Part shown: positions 17,399-25,778 of the stretch, piece by piece
Position numbering within the stretch: position 1 is the first letter of the stretch
Layout: each line of letters begins with the position of its first letter
From: Antiquaquibacter soli
GTDB lineage: Bacteria > Actinomycetota > Actinomycetes > Actinomycetales > Microbacteriaceae
Assembly: GCF_030580675.1 (NCBI RefSeq)
Contig: NZ_JAUQUB010000001.1
Coordinates: forward strand, 434,001 to 498,000
Direction of reading: 5' to 3'
Length of the DNA stretch: 64,000 bases
Made by a program: the position numbers and the translations under genes
Notes under the pieces: generated by a model
The model's input: the letters and a program-made list of their open reading frames with translations, nothing else
What the model was told of the DNA's origin: nothing
Database searches by the model: none

Positions 17399-19192
17399 AT
17401 GACCGAGGTGACCGCGAGCCGCCGCGACCATCGGGCCCCGGAACGACGCACGAGCACCACGACGTGGGTCATCCGCTGGGTCCTCGTCGGCATTGCCGCC
17501 GCCCTGCTCTTCCTCGTCGGCTGGGTGGGCATCCGCGGGCTCATCGCGAAGTCGGAGCTCGAATCGGCGCTGCCGCTCGTGTCCGACCTCAAGGACGACC
17601 TCAAGGCCGTGGATCTGTCGAGCGCCCAAGGGACGGTCGCGGTCGTGGCATCCCGAACCGCGAACGCGAAGGCGCTCACGAGCGACCCCATCTGGCGAGC
17701 GATGGAAATCATCCCGGGCGCCGGCCCCAACCTGGCCGGGTTCCGAGAACTCGCGGATGTTACCGACGACATCGCGCAGGGCGTGATGGTGCCGGTGGCC
17801 GGGCTCGCCGACACGCTCGACCCCGCAGCGCTCAAGCCTGTCGACGGCCGCATCGACGTCGGGTTGTTCACGGCTGCCGCTCCCGTGGTGTCCGGAGCTA
17901 GGGCATCCCTCGAGACCGCTTATGAGGACATCCAGGCCATCGACACCTCCGGCGCGATCGGGCAGATCCAGGATGCCCACCGGCAGCTCGAGGGGATGCT
18001 CGGGCCGATGCTCCCGCTCGTCGAGCAGGCGGACGAGATCGTCGGGATGCTCCCGACCATGCTCGGTGCGGACGGACCGCGTAGCTACCTGGTGGTTTTC
18101 CAGAACAACTCGGAGTCCCGATCGCTCGGAGGCCACGCCGGATCGTGGGTTCAGGTGAACGTCGACGACGGTGCTATCGAGCTCGCGCGACAGGCCACGG
18201 TGTCCGAGCTCAAGACGGGTGGTGTGCCCGTCATCCATCTCTCCGCCGACCAACTGGCTCTCTGGCCCGGCGCTGGATCCGACCCGTCGAATGTGACGAT
18301 GGTGCCCAACCTGGGGCTCTCCGCGCAAACCGCGTCGGCATTCTGGGCGACGAAATTCAGCACCCAGCCGAGCGCTGTCTTCTTCATCGATCCCGTCGCT
18401 CTCGGATACGTCCTCGCGGCCATCGGTCCCGTCGAGCTCCCGACGGGTGACGTCATCAACTCCGAGAACGCCGCCACGTTCCTGCTGAACGGCGTCTACC
18501 TCAAGTACCCCGACCCGGCGCAACAGGATGCGGTGTTCGGCGCGATCTCGAAGAGTGTGTTCGGTGCCATGCTCGGTGGTTCCTTCGATCCCAAGAAGCT
18601 CGTCGATGCAGCGCTCGCGGGTGGCAAGGAGCACAGAGTCCTCGCGTGGTTCTTCTCCGACGAGGAGCGAGAGGCGCTGCGCTCGCTTCCGTTCTCTCTC
18701 GAGGAGCCCGTCAATGACGACGAGCGGACCACGTTCGGCCTCTATATCAACGACAACCTGGGGTCGAAAATGACCTACTACGTCGATGGCAAGGTCGCGC
18801 TCGGGCAGGCACAGTGTGCGGCCGGGGGCGTCGAATACCGAGTGCTCATGGAGCTGTCGAACATCGTCACCCCCGCCGAGGGCCCGCTGCTGCCGACCTA
18901 TGTAGCGAACCAGGCCCAGGGTTCCCTTCGCGTCCTCGTGACCCTCTACGCGCCGCTCGGCTCCACCTATGTGCGCTCCGAGGGTTGGGACCCCGACTTC
19001 ACGCCCATCGTCCGGCAGGAGGGCAACTACCTCGCCATCGAAGAGCGCCTCGTGCTCGATCCCTCCCAGACGAAGCCGGTGAACTTCATCCTCAAGGGGC
19101 CGGATGACAACGCCGACCGCGAGCTCACGGCCTATGTCACCCCGCTCGCGCGCCCCATCCCCGTCGAGGAGACGCCCGAGTTCACCTGCTGA
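17399..19192 (+). CDS. DUF4012 membrane-anchored protein
   Basis: Protein of unknown function, 597 aa. One N-terminal membrane helix (about 28-50: VIRWVLVGIAAALLFLVGWV) followed by a large extracytoplasmic DUF4012 domain. The hallmark segment SYLVVFQNNSESRSLGGHAG is near residue 225-245. Such proteins are often encoded beside actinobacterial cell-surface polysaccharide genes, which fits this location, but no reaction is established. ATG 17399 is chosen; TTGAAT ends 6 nt upstream and could be a -10 box, whereas no Shine-Dalgarno is visible. TTG 17387 is an alternative start. Confidence 0.85.
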   Translation: MTEVTASRRDHRAPERRTSTTTWVIRWVLVGIAAALLFLVGWVGIRGLIAKSELESALPLVSDLKDDLKAVDLSSAQGTVAVVASRTANAKALTSDPIWRAMEIIPGAGPNLAGFRELADVTDDIAQGVMVPVAGLADTLDPAALKPVDGRIDVGLFTAAAPVVSGARASLETAYEDIQAIDTSGAIGQIQDAHRQLEGMLGPMLPLVEQADEIVGMLPTMLGADGPRSYLVVFQNNSESRSLGGHAGSWVQVNVDDGAIELARQATVSELKTGGVPVIHLSADQLALWPGAGSDPSNVTMVPNLGLSAQTASAFWATKFSTQPSAVFFIDPVALGYVLAAIGPVELPTGDVINSENAATFLLNGVYLKYPDPAQQDAVFGAISKSVFGAMLGGSFDPKKLVDAALAGGKEHRVLAWFFSDEEREALRSLPFSLEEPVNDDERTTFGLYINDNLGSKMTYYVDGKVALGQAQCAAGGVEYRVLMELSNIVTPAEGPLLPTYVANQAQGSLRVLVTLYAPLGSTYVRSEGWDPDFTPIVRQEGNYLAIEERLVLDPSQTKPVNFILKGPDDNADRELTAYVTPLARPIPVEETPEFTC

Positions 19193-19219
19193 GTGGCGCC
19201 GCCGAAGCTTCTGTGCGCG

Positions 19220-20194
19220 CTACCAGCCGTCGGAGTCGCCCGCGACGAGGGTGACGACGACCGCTTCGGGCGGGCACGCGAATCGCACGGGCGCGTAGAT
19301 CGACGTCCCGAGGCCCGCACTGACGTTGAGGAACGCCGTGCGGCGAGCGTGACGCCACAGGGAGAGACCGGAGGCCTGCTCGGGCGGGATGTCGCAGTTG
19401 GTGACGAGCGCCGGACGGCCCGGAATGCGCACCTGACCGCCGTGCGTGTGCCCGGCGAAGATGACGTCCGCGCCGTTCGTGACGAAGGAGTCGAGCACGC
19501 GCCGATAGGGGGCGTGGGTCACGCCGATCGAGACGGGATCGGGGCCGGCCGGGGCATCCTGCCACCCCACATTCTCACGAAGCTCCTCGATCACGCCGGG
19601 CAGCCGGTCGAGGCGGTCCCAGCGCCGGTGCGCGTCGTTGACGCCGAAGAACTCGAGGCGCGAGCCGCGAAGCTCGATCGCCCGGGCCCGGTTGTTGAGG
19701 TTCAGCCACCCGAGCCGGTCCTCGAAGTAGCGCTCCATCGCGTCGGTGTCGAGGGTCGCCGCCTTGTCCGGCCGCGCCGAGGGGCCGCGGAAGTAGTTGA
19801 GCGGGTTCTTGAACTGCGGTCCGAAGTAGTCGTTCGAGCCGTTGACGAAGACGCCCGGAACGCCGGCGAACGGGTCGAGCGCGCGACGAAGTCCCTCCAG
19901 GCCCTGCTCGTGGCCGAGGTTGTCGCCGGTGTCGATCACGAGGTCGGGCTCGACGATCCGCGCGAGCGAGGCGACCCACTCCTGCTTCCGCTTCTGCCAC
20001 GGGGCGACATGCAGGTCGCTCAGATGCAGCACGGTGATCGGACGCGCCCCGGGCGCGAGCACGGGCACGACCTCGTGGCGGACCTGGAAGCGGTTTCGCT
20101 CGACGAGCGTCCCCCACGCCAGCGCGGCAGCGGCCGCCGCAGCCGCCACCCCGAGGGCGGTGGCTGCGGCGCGGCCGGTGCTGGAGCCGGTCAA
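19220..20194 (-). CDS. Membrane-anchored metallophosphoesterase
   Basis: Calcineurin-like phosphoesterase of 324 aa with one N-terminal membrane helix (AAATALGVAAAAAAAALAWG). Two-metal motifs are visible: LHLSDLHVAPW, VIDTGDNLGH, NGSNDYFGP (the GNHD position reads GSND), and AGHTHGGQVRIPG. The substrate is unknown; YkuE-type relatives act on lipids or nucleotides. TTG 20194 overlaps the ponA stop as TTGA, so it is coupled to the penicillin-binding protein; a metallophosphoesterase follows ponA2 in M. tuberculosis too. The first His of the GNHD motif being Ser is a real deviation. Confidence 0.88.
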   Translation of the reverse strand: MTGSSTGRAAATALGVAAAAAAAALAWGTLVERNRFQVRHEVVPVLAPGARPITVLHLSDLHVAPWQKRKQEWVASLARIVEPDLVIDTGDNLGHEQGLEGLRRALDPFAGVPGVFVNGSNDYFGPQFKNPLNYFRGPSARPDKAATLDTDAMERYFEDRLGWLNLNNRARAIELRGSRLEFFGVNDAHRRWDRLDRLPGVIEELRENVGWQDAPAGPDPVSIGVTHAPYRRVLDSFVTNGADVIFAGHTHGGQVRIPGRPALVTNCDIPPEQASGLSLWRHARRTAFLNVSAGLGTSIYAPVRFACPPEAVVVTLVAGDSDGW

Positions 20195-22761
20195 CAGGTC
20201 AGCTTCTGCACCACGAGCGTCACCCGCTGGCCCGGAACGACGAACGATCCCGGTGCCGGGTTGGAGCTGCCGACCTTGTCGATCCGAGGATCTGTGGGGA
20301 GCGTGCTGGCGGGCAGCTTCTGGCAGTCCTCGTCGACGTTGTTGTAGCCCTGGCTCTGCAGGAGCGTTTTCGCATCGTCGAAGGAGTAGGTCTGCCCGTC
20401 GCCGACGACATCGGGGAAGGCCGTCTTGTTGCCCTTCGACGTGTACACGGTGATCACGATTCCGAAGGCCGAGGTGGCTCCGGCGGGCGGGTCCGTCTGG
20501 GCGACCTTGCCGGCCTCCACCTCGCTGTCGATGGGGCCGCCATCGAGGTAGCCGAAGCCGAGTCCCTCGAGGAGCGCCTTGGCGGCCTCGGGGCTCTGGC
20601 CGCGCAGGTCGGGCACCTGCAGGCTCGAGCCGCCGCGCAGCGTGCCGTCGTCCGCGTTGAACAGGGCGCCACCGTACTTCGCGTTGATGGCCGCCATCGT
20701 GCCCGCCATCACGGGGTGACGGAGCCGGTTGCCGACGTAGCCCGCCCACTCGTAGTCGTAGAGGGGGTACAGGCCGACGGAGTTGCCGACCCATACCGCC
20801 GTCGCCACGCGCGTCGTCGACGTGACGATCCAGGTGTGCTCGGCGTTGTTGGTCGTACCCGTCTTGCCGAGGATCGGGATGCCGTCGCCGGGGTTCGAGG
20901 CGGAACCGGTGCCGCCCGTCATGACGGCCTGGAGCGCGACCGCCGCCGTGTTGGCGACGTTCGCGGAGATCGCCTGGCGGCACGTCGGGGACTGACCGGG
21001 GAGCTCCTCCCCGTCCGGCCCGGTCGCGCGGTCGACGACGATCGGCTCGCAGTACTTGCCGCTTGCCGCGACCGTCGCATACGCCCCCGCCATGCCGAGC
21101 GGCGTGATCTCGTTGGTGCCGAGGATCGCGGAGGGGTTGGTGGTCAGCGGGTCGCCGTCGGCGCGCTCGACGCCGAGGTTCTTGGCCATGTCGCGGATCG
21201 CGCACTGGTCGAGCTGCAGACCCATCGAGATGAACGCACCGTTGACCGAGCCGGCGGTCGCGGTCACGATGTCCATCGCGCCGGGCGACTGGCCGCCGTC
21301 GTTCTTGAACGGGTAGGGACCGCCGTAGGGGCCGCCGCCGTCGGTGCAGGACACCTTGAACTTCGCCTGGTCGACCGTGCGGGCATCCCCGCTCACGCGC
21401 TCTCCGAGGCCCTTGCCCGCGTCGAGCCAGGCCAGCAGGGTGAAGAGCTTGTACGTGGAGCCGCCGGGGAAGCCCGTCGAGGAGCCGTACTCCTCGTTGG
21501 CGTTGTAGTTGACGGCAGACGTCGTCGGACCGCCGCCCTCGAGGGTGTTGTCGTAGACCTTGTTCTCGGCCATGGTGAGGACTCGGCCCGTGCCGACCTC
21601 CACCGACACGTTGGCGCCGCCGAGCGCGAACGCCGTCTCCGCGGCGGGCACGTAGTTCCACAGCAGGTTCTGCGCGGGGATCTGCACGTCGAGGTCGAGC
21701 GTCGTGTAGACGTTGTAGCCGCCGCGCTTCCAAGCCGCCTCGCGGTCCGCCTCGGTCTCGCCGAGGAATGCGAAGTTCTTCACGTTCTTGACGACGTAGT
21801 CGCAGAACCACTTCGAGTGCTCCTGGGCGCCGATGCATCCGTTCGACGGCGGCGAGGGCTTGACGAACGCGTCGTCGACCGGGGTGTCGTACGCGGCCTG
21901 GTACTCGTCATCGGTGACCATGCCGAGCCGCTGCATCGAGGCGAGGATCACGTCACGGCGCGCCTCGTTCGCCTCGTAGTTGTCGGGGGTGTCGAGAGCG
22001 CGCGAGTTCGGGAACTGCACGATCGCGATGAGCGACGCCGCCTGGGGGAGCGTGAGGTCCTTCGCGTCGACGGAGAAGTAGCGCTGCGCCGCCGCCTGGA
22101 TGCCGTACGTGTTGTCGCCGAAGAAGGCGATGTTCAGGTAGGCGGTCAGGATCTCCTTCTTGGTGTACTGCTTCTCGAGGCCGATCGCGAGCTTCATCTC
22201 CTTGAGCTTGCGGTCGAAGCTCAGCCCCGTCGCCTGCTCGTAGGCGGCCTTGCGCTCCTCCTCGGTCGGCTCCTGGAGGGCCTGCTGCACGTAGATCTGC
22301 TTCACGAGCTGCATCGACAGAGTCGACGAGCCGCCCTCGATACCGCCGGCGATCACGTTGTCGAGCGCGGTGCGGATGACCGACTGCACGTCGACTCCGC
22401 CGTGCGTGAAGAACCGCTCGTCCTCACCCGCCACTGCCGCGTCGAGAGCGAACTGCGAGATCTGGTCATACGGCACCTCCTGGCGGTTCTGGTCGTAGAT
22501 CGTGGCGATCGGGTAGTAGCCGTTGGTGTTGCCCTCGCCGTGGTACTGAGCCCAGAGGGTGTTCCGCTCGGGCTGCTGGTTGATGACGATGTACTCGGGA
22601 AGGCTGTCGAAGATTCCGATCGTGCTGGACGCGGTGATGCCGGTGAGGGCCACGGCGGGGGTCACCATGACTGTCACGAGGAGACCGGCGAGGGCGCTGA
22701 AGCCGACAAGGCCGGCGACGCCGGAGAGCACGCCCCTACGCGGAGAATTTTGGGCAGACAT
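20191..22761 (-). CDS. Class A penicillin-binding protein with PASTA domains
   Basis: Bifunctional peptidoglycan synthase (PonA2-like), 856 aa, anchored by one N-terminal helix (about 12-40). The GT51 glycosyltransferase domain has AGEDERFFTHGGVD (111-124) and GGSSTLSMQLVKQ. The transpeptidase domain has the SxxK motif STYK with Ser435 and Lys438, SVN in GSVNGAFIS, and KTGT starting at Lys633. Two C-terminal PASTA repeats (about 680-855; VPDLRGQSPEAAKALLEGLG and FPDVVGDGQTYSFDDA) probably sense muropeptides or position the enzyme. ATG 22761 follows a TAGCAT box by 7 nt, suggesting a leaderless message. Confidence 0.96.
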   Translation of the reverse strand: MSAQNSPRRGVLSGVAGLVGFSALAGLLVTVMVTPAVALTGITASSTIGIFDSLPEYIVINQQPERNTLWAQYHGEGNTNGYYPIATIYDQNRQEVPYDQISQFALDAAVAGEDERFFTHGGVDVQSVIRTALDNVIAGGIEGGSSTLSMQLVKQIYVQQALQEPTEEERKAAYEQATGLSFDRKLKEMKLAIGLEKQYTKKEILTAYLNIAFFGDNTYGIQAAAQRYFSVDAKDLTLPQAASLIAIVQFPNSRALDTPDNYEANEARRDVILASMQRLGMVTDDEYQAAYDTPVDDAFVKPSPPSNGCIGAQEHSKWFCDYVVKNVKNFAFLGETEADREAAWKRGGYNVYTTLDLDVQIPAQNLLWNYVPAAETAFALGGANVSVEVGTGRVLTMAENKVYDNTLEGGGPTTSAVNYNANEEYGSSTGFPGGSTYKLFTLLAWLDAGKGLGERVSGDARTVDQAKFKVSCTDGGGPYGGPYPFKNDGGQSPGAMDIVTATAGSVNGAFISMGLQLDQCAIRDMAKNLGVERADGDPLTTNPSAILGTNEITPLGMAGAYATVAASGKYCEPIVVDRATGPDGEELPGQSPTCRQAISANVANTAAVALQAVMTGGTGSASNPGDGIPILGKTGTTNNAEHTWIVTSTTRVATAVWVGNSVGLYPLYDYEWAGYVGNRLRHPVMAGTMAAINAKYGGALFNADDGTLRGGSSLQVPDLRGQSPEAAKALLEGLGFGYLDGGPIDSEVEAGKVAQTDPPAGATSAFGIVITVYTSKGNKTAFPDVVGDGQTYSFDDAKTLLQSQGYNNVDEDCQKLPASTLPTDPRIDKVGSSNPAPGSFVVPGQRVTLVVQKLTC

Positions 22762-22768
22762 ACAATCA

Positions 22769-22774
22769 ATGCTA
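22769..22774 (-). promoter_or_regulatory. -10 box of ponA-like gene
   Basis: Read on the minus strand, TAGCAT ends 7 nt before ATG 22761. It lies in the 52-bp divergent region shared with the DUF4177 gene. Leaderless start is inferred. Confidence 0.45.
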
Positions 22775-22813
22775 CGGGACCGACCTGTTAGCGAACCTGA
22801 ATGGAACCCCCCA

Positions 22814-22990
22814 ATGCCCTCCTGGGAGTACATCACCACCCCGCTGCTCATCCATAACACCACGGCGATCCTCAACAATTGGGGTTCGCAGGGCTGGGAG
22901 CTCGTGCAGATCGTGACCGGCCCGGAGGGCGGGCTCGTCGCGTACCTCAAGCGCCCTCTCCCGGCGTCGTCTCCGGAGGTCTCCGCCTGA
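22814..22990 (+). CDS. DUF4177 small protein
   Basis: 58-aa protein of unknown function, starting MPSWEYITTPLLIHNTTAIL; the DUF4177 core WGSQGWELVQI is near residues 23-33. No signal peptide. The frame is open upstream but has no family sequence. Its stop TGA overlaps the ATG of the RidA gene by one base (TGATG), and the same pairing of a DUF4177 protein with a RidA-like protein occurs near ponA2 in M. tuberculosis (Rv3678A/Rv3678c, from memory). Confidence 0.85.
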   Translation: MPSWEYITTPLLIHNTTAILNNWGSQGWELVQIVTGPEGGLVAYLKRPLPASSPEVSA

Positions 22991-23451
22991 TGTCCCAGCT
23001 GGATGCCCGGCTCGCCGAACTCGGACTCGAGGTTCCCGCCACCTCGAAGCCCGTCGCCGCCTACCTGCCCGCCGTGACCTCCGGGAATCTGGTCTACACG
23101 TCGGGCCAGCTCCCGATGGTCGACGGGGCACTGCCCGCGACCGGCAAGGTCGGAGCATCCGTCTCTCCGGAGGATGCCCAGCGCTTCGCGCGTCAGTGCG
23201 TGCTCAACAGCCTCGCCGCCGCTCGAACGGCGATCGGCTCGCTCGACCGCATCACCCGCGTGGTGAAGGTCGTGGGGTTCGTCGCATCCGACCCGTCGTT
23301 CACCGGCCAGCCCGCCGTCATCAACGGGGCTTCGGAACTCCTGCAGGAGATCTTCGGTGAGGCGGGACAGCACGCGCGCAGCGCCGTGGGCGTCGCCGTG
23401 CTGCCCCTGGATGCTCCCGTCGAGATCGAGTTCGTCTTCGAATTCGCGTAG
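22990..23451 (+). CDS. RidA family protein
   Basis: 153-aa YjgF/YER057c/UK114-type protein; family members hydrolyse reactive enamine/imine intermediates. Visible motifs: LVYTSGQLPMVDG near residue 35-47, QCVLNSLAAARTAIGSLDRI, and the C-terminal ARSAVGVAVLPLDAPVEIE. The catalytic-type Arg in HARSAVGVA is present. This subgroup (about 150 aa, beginning with DARLAELGLEVP) is longer than E. coli RidA (128 aa). Translationally coupled to the DUF4177 gene. Confidence 0.92.
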   Translation: MSQLDARLAELGLEVPATSKPVAAYLPAVTSGNLVYTSGQLPMVDGALPATGKVGASVSPEDAQRFARQCVLNSLAAARTAIGSLDRITRVVKVVGFVASDPSFTGQPAVINGASELLQEIFGEAGQHARSAVGVAVLPLDAPVEIEFVFEFA

Positions 23452-23483
23452 GCGGCTCGCGCCGGCCGGCTCCCGTCGATCGG

Positions 23484-25445
23484 CTACTTGAGCTTGTCGC
23501 TGATGATCTGCATCACGGCGGTGTCGGCGAGGGTCGTCGTGTCGCCGACCTCGCGTCCCTCCGCGACATCCTGCAGCAGACGGCGCATGATCTTGCCGGA
23601 CCGGGTCTTGGGCAGCTCCGTCACCACGAAGACCTGCCGCGGCCGGGCGATCGCCCCGATCGCGCTGGCGACGTGCGCCCTCAGGAGGGTCGACGCCTCG
23701 TCTGGCGTCTGGGCATCCGCGTGCTCGCTTCTCAGGATCACGAAGGCTACGACCGCCTGACCCGTCTGTTCGTCCGCCGCACCGACGACCGCCGCCTCGG
23801 CGACGATCGGGTGCGAGACGAGCGCCGACTCGATCTCCGTGGTCGACAATCGGTGACCGGAGACGTTCATGACGTCGTCGACCCGGCCGAGCAGCCAGAT
23901 GTCTCCGTCGGCATCGACGTGCGCGCCATCGCCGGCGAAGTACTTGTAGGCCTCCGGGGTGGAGAAGCGGGACCAGTAGGTGTCGGCGAACCGCTCGGGG
24001 TCGCCCCAGATGCCCCGCAGCATGGACGGCCAGGGCTCGCTCACCACGAGCAGTCCGCCCTGCGGCGGGTCGACCCGTGTGCCGTCCTCGCCGAGGATGT
24101 CGATCTTGATGCCCGGGATCGGCACTTGTGCGGACCCCGGCTTGAGGGTCGTGATCCCGGGCAGGGCCGAGATCATGATGGCGCCGGTCTCCGTCTGCCA
24201 CCACGTGTCGACGATCGGCGCCTTTCCGGCGCCGATGACGTCGCGGTACCAGATCCACGCCTCCGGGTTGATCGGCTCGCCGACCGAGCCGAGCACGCGG
24301 ATCGAGGAGAGGTCGAACCCGTCGGGGATCTCCCGGCCGAGCTTCATGAAGCTGCGGATGGCCGTGGGGGCCGTGTAGAAGATCGTGACGCCGTACTTCT
24401 CGATGATCTCCCACCACCGGCCCGGGTGCGGCGTGTCGGGCGTCCCCTCGTAGAGCACCTGCGTCGCCCCGTTGGCGAGGGGACCGTAGACGACGTAGCT
24501 GTGTCCGGTGATCCAGCCGACGTCGGCGGTGCACCAGTACACGTCCTTCTCCGGATGCAGGTCGAAGACGTTCTTGTGGGTGAACGACGCCTGGGTGAGG
24601 TAGCCGCCCGAGGTGTGCAGGATGCCCTTGGGCTTTCCAGTGGTTCCCGACGTGTAGAGGATGAAGAGCGGGTTCTCCGCCTCGAAGGCCTCGGCCTCGT
24701 GCTCCGCAGAAGCGGATGACACGACCTCGTGCCACCACAGGTCGCGTTCGTTCCACTGCACGTCGTTCTCGCCGCGACGCACCACGAGCACGTGCTCGAC
24801 GGTCGACGCGTTGTCGGCGAGTGCGGCATCCACGGCGGGCTTCAGGGGGAACACCTTCCCCTTGCGCCACCCGCCGTCGGCGGTGATGACGAGCTTCGCG
24901 GAGGCGTCGTCGATGCGGCTGCGCAGGCTCTCGGCGCTGAAGCCGCCGAACACGACCGAGTGGACCGCACCCAATCGGGCGACGGCGAGCATCGCGATCA
25001 CGGCTTCCGGGATGACGGGCAGGTAGATGGCGACTCGGTCGCCCTGCCCGATCCCCAGGGCGGCGAGGGCGTTGGCCGCCTTCGACACCTCCGAGGTGAG
25101 CTCGGCGTAGGTGAGCGTGCGCGTGTCGCCCGGCTCGCCCTCCCAGTGGATGGCGACCCGGTCGCCGTTGCCGGCGAGAACGTGCCGGTCGAGGCAGTTG
25201 TAGGCAACGTTGAGCGTTCCGTCGGCGAACCACTTCGCGAAGGGCGGGTTGCTCCAGTCGAGGGTCTGGGTGAACGGCGTGTGCCAGTGGAGCTGCTCGC
25301 GCGCCCGGTCGGCCCAGAACGCGAGCCGGTCGGCCTTCGCCTGCTCGTACAGCGCGGGGCTCGCGACGGAGCCCTCGGTGAAGTCGGGCGACGGCGGGAA
25401 GCGGCGTTCTTCGTGCAGCAGGCTGTCAATCGAATTGCTGGTCAT
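23484..25445 (-). CDS. acs: Acetyl-CoA synthetase
   Basis: ATP-dependent activation of acetate to acetyl-CoA through an acetyl-AMP intermediate. 653 aa, the normal size. The adenylation motif YTSGTTGKPKGILHTSGG, TWWQTETGAIM and the hinge DVMNVSGHRLSTTEIE are present. PKTRSGKIMRRLL near the C-terminus carries the lysine that is acetylation-controlled in the family. ATG 25445 has GAGG upstream. It is divergent from the 6C RNA; both promoters lie in the 333-bp gap. Confidence 0.97.
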   Translation of the reverse strand: MTSNSIDSLLHEERRFPPSPDFTEGSVASPALYEQAKADRLAFWADRAREQLHWHTPFTQTLDWSNPPFAKWFADGTLNVAYNCLDRHVLAGNGDRVAIHWEGEPGDTRTLTYAELTSEVSKAANALAALGIGQGDRVAIYLPVIPEAVIAMLAVARLGAVHSVVFGGFSAESLRSRIDDASAKLVITADGGWRKGKVFPLKPAVDAALADNASTVEHVLVVRRGENDVQWNERDLWWHEVVSSASAEHEAEAFEAENPLFILYTSGTTGKPKGILHTSGGYLTQASFTHKNVFDLHPEKDVYWCTADVGWITGHSYVVYGPLANGATQVLYEGTPDTPHPGRWWEIIEKYGVTIFYTAPTAIRSFMKLGREIPDGFDLSSIRVLGSVGEPINPEAWIWYRDVIGAGKAPIVDTWWQTETGAIMISALPGITTLKPGSAQVPIPGIKIDILGEDGTRVDPPQGGLLVVSEPWPSMLRGIWGDPERFADTYWSRFSTPEAYKYFAGDGAHVDADGDIWLLGRVDDVMNVSGHRLSTTEIESALVSHPIVAEAAVVGAADEQTGQAVVAFVILRSEHADAQTPDEASTLLRAHVASAIGAIARPRQVFVVTELPKTRSGKIMRRLLQDVAEGREVGDTTTLADTAVMQIISDKLK

Positions 25446-25542
25446 TAACGATCCTCGTCGATCTCGCGGTGCTGCCAGGAAGCCGCGAACTGTGTGTTTA
25501 CAGGGAGTTGGCTTCGATCTTAGACGAGCTGGGTCATTTCCA

Positions 25543-25570
25543 TTGCGTGCCCGACCTAGACGAGTACACT
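25543..25570 (+). promoter_or_regulatory. Promoter of the 6C RNA
   Basis: TTGCGT (25543-25548), a 16-bp spacer and TACACT (25565-25570) form a good vegetative-type promoter. The predicted start is about 25577, 24 nt before the first conserved hairpin. Confidence 0.6.
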
Positions 25571-25576
25571 AACTTG

Positions 25577-25678
25577 CGTCGCACGTCTAGTGCGGCGGGC
25601 GATACCAGTGATTCCCCCCAATCCGGTGTCGCTGTGGCGGCGCCTGTTCCCCCCAATGGGCGCCGCCCCTCTTCGTTT
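25577..25678 (+). ncRNA. 6C small RNA
   Basis: Actinobacterial 6C sRNA, recognised by its two hairpins each exposing a run of six C. Hairpin 1 (25601-25630) pairs GATACC with GGTGTC and GATT with AATC around CCCCCC. Hairpin 2 (25636-25667) has a perfect 9-bp stem GGCGGCGCC/GGCGCCGCC around TTCCCCCCAA. CCTCTTCGTTT follows as a possible terminator tail. In mycobacteria (B11) the C-rich loops base-pair with G-rich ribosome-binding regions of mRNAs. 5' and 3' ends are estimated. Apart from this RNA and the two flanking promoters, I see nothing else in the gap 25446-25778. Confidence 0.9.
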
Positions 25679-25778
25679 AAGCCCCCGACTTCTCCTCCCC
25701 AGGCGGGCGGGGCGGGCATCCATTCGCCCTCGTCGGGTACACGTCATCGCGTTCGTTCCTCTTTCTTAGTGTGGCGAT

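Noticed and set aside
20716-22791. Long plus-strand frame opposite the penicillin-binding protein
   Set aside because: Antisense shadow caused by high GC; no family motifs, while the minus frame has all class A PBP motifs.
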